From assembly GCA_947396885.1 (NCBI GenBank), contig OX377201.1:68484983-68548982 (forward strand): a DNA stretch of 64,000 nt. The letters are read 5' to 3'. Both the position numbers and the translations under genes were made by a program. Below the pieces are notes generated by a model. The model worked only from the letters and a program-made list of their open reading frames with translations, was not told the DNA's origin and ran no database searches. Position 1 is the stretch's first letter. Every line of letters begins with the position of its first letter. This stretch comes from Heligmosomoides polygyrus polygyrus. Taxonomy: Eukaryota; Nematoda; Chromadorea; Rhabditida; Heligmosomidae. This document shows positions 63,196-64,000 of the stretch, piece by piece.

Positions 63196-64000
63196 CCGCT
63201 CGTCCTTCGTTCGTTTAAATACCATAAAACGTTATTATAGCAAAGCCTCGGCGAATTTTTCTTGATAAAGAATTGATTATGTGAAAAAAGTGCGGTAGTC
63301 CGTTTTCATAGATCTGTGCCTTTAGCTTTAGCAGCCAACTGCATTTTAAATCGTCCACAGAACGTTAAGGAAGGCGGACACCAGAGCTAGGCACACGATA
63401 CCAGCGCAAGTGCTAAGCGACTAATCTACCTGAACTCATGCTTCAAAAGTACGCAAATTTTGATCGCAATGCATTTAGCTTCACGTCTAAGGCAAACTTG
63501 GTCTACATATTTGTAATCAGCGTTTCGAGCCCTTTCACATGACGTAGGTCTATGACCGAAACTCCATGGGAAGCAGAAGGCTTCCACGACCATTTCTTTT
63601 ACTGGTCTCCCTTACTCTTCCAAATTGCCAAGCACATCGGACGATCTTTCTGCGGTACGTACGCCGGAATTCGTACGCACGGTGGATGACGTCTTGAGCA
63701 CGCCAGCAGAATTCCGATCAACTTTGGCTTTACACATAAGCAGTGGACGACACTTCCTGAACAAATCTCTGTGGATTTTCTCCGCGTCGCTCTACTGGTT
63801 GCCATATTTGGCAGAGTGCATCTCCAAAACTAGCGGCTATTGAATCTGGCTTCTTGGTATCGTACAGTTTTTTCTTGACCGAAGACGGTAGACGTTTAGC
63901 CTATTATCGCGTGTTCCACCTCGTCAAGTTTTACGATGTTTTGTGGTCTAACTAGATCTGCCGCCAGCCGGAAATCATGATAGTAGATACAAGTGTGCAG
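63196..64000. other. Unassigned sequence to window end
   Basis: Only short frames occur on both strands; no gene or repeat partner was recognised. Confidence 0.4.

Overview
This window looks like repeat-rich chromosomal DNA from a parasitic nematode, probably a strongylid (hookworm-like). The evidence is a nematode cuticle-collagen gene with short phased introns, RTE and CR1/Jockey-like non-LTR retrotransposons, mariner elements with TTAGGTTGGC ends, Penelope-like elements with GIY-YIG endonuclease, and very little bacterial-style ORF packing. The species assignment is inference. A 200-base N gap lies at 32442-32641.

Layout. 1-1224: a long-inverted-repeat element whose arms hold tRNA-like sequences and whose centre holds a short ORF. 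2421-8031: a TA-flanked inverted-repeat element (ends CA[C/G]TACCGGACATGT) broken by two non-LTR retrotransposons. 8433-9560: a CAGGG...TGTGCG element of hAT type. 12074-15964: a decayed mariner whose transposase is split by a 3.3 kb element with an exact 8-bp target duplication. 16240-25137: a probable hAT-type element containing a Penelope-like fragment, a mariner, an RTE copy with an exact 15-bp duplication and a palindromic mariner derivative. 25288-37118: a CR1-like fragment and then an RTE copy stretched over 9.6 kb by four insertions. 38570-48664: a probable secreted cysteine-rich repeat protein gene (eight exons, 765 coding bases, continuous phase). 50050-51575: a 5'-truncated Penelope-like element with intact RT YIDD and GIY-YIG motifs. 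53414-59673: a minus-strand cuticle collagen gene with a 2.1 kb hAT-type element in its second intron. 59.7-64 kb: mostly dispersed short repeats and unassigned sequence.

Only two host genes are well supported: the collagen and the secreted repeat protein. Both probably act outside the cell, the collagen in cuticle. Nearly everything else is mobile DNA inserted into older mobile DNA. The most interesting features are hammerhead-ribozyme-like motifs at the ends of four Penelope-related fragments, the new-looking secreted protein built from paired 65-bp and 112-bp exons, two inverted-repeat elements that carry the same short ORF plus inward-facing tRNA-like sequences, three foldback mariner derivatives with a duplicated inverted transposase core, and an eight-copy short dispersed repeat family. 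Exon boundaries and element limits were set by eye from splice sites, phase and inverted or direct repeats; none was checked by database search or transcript data.
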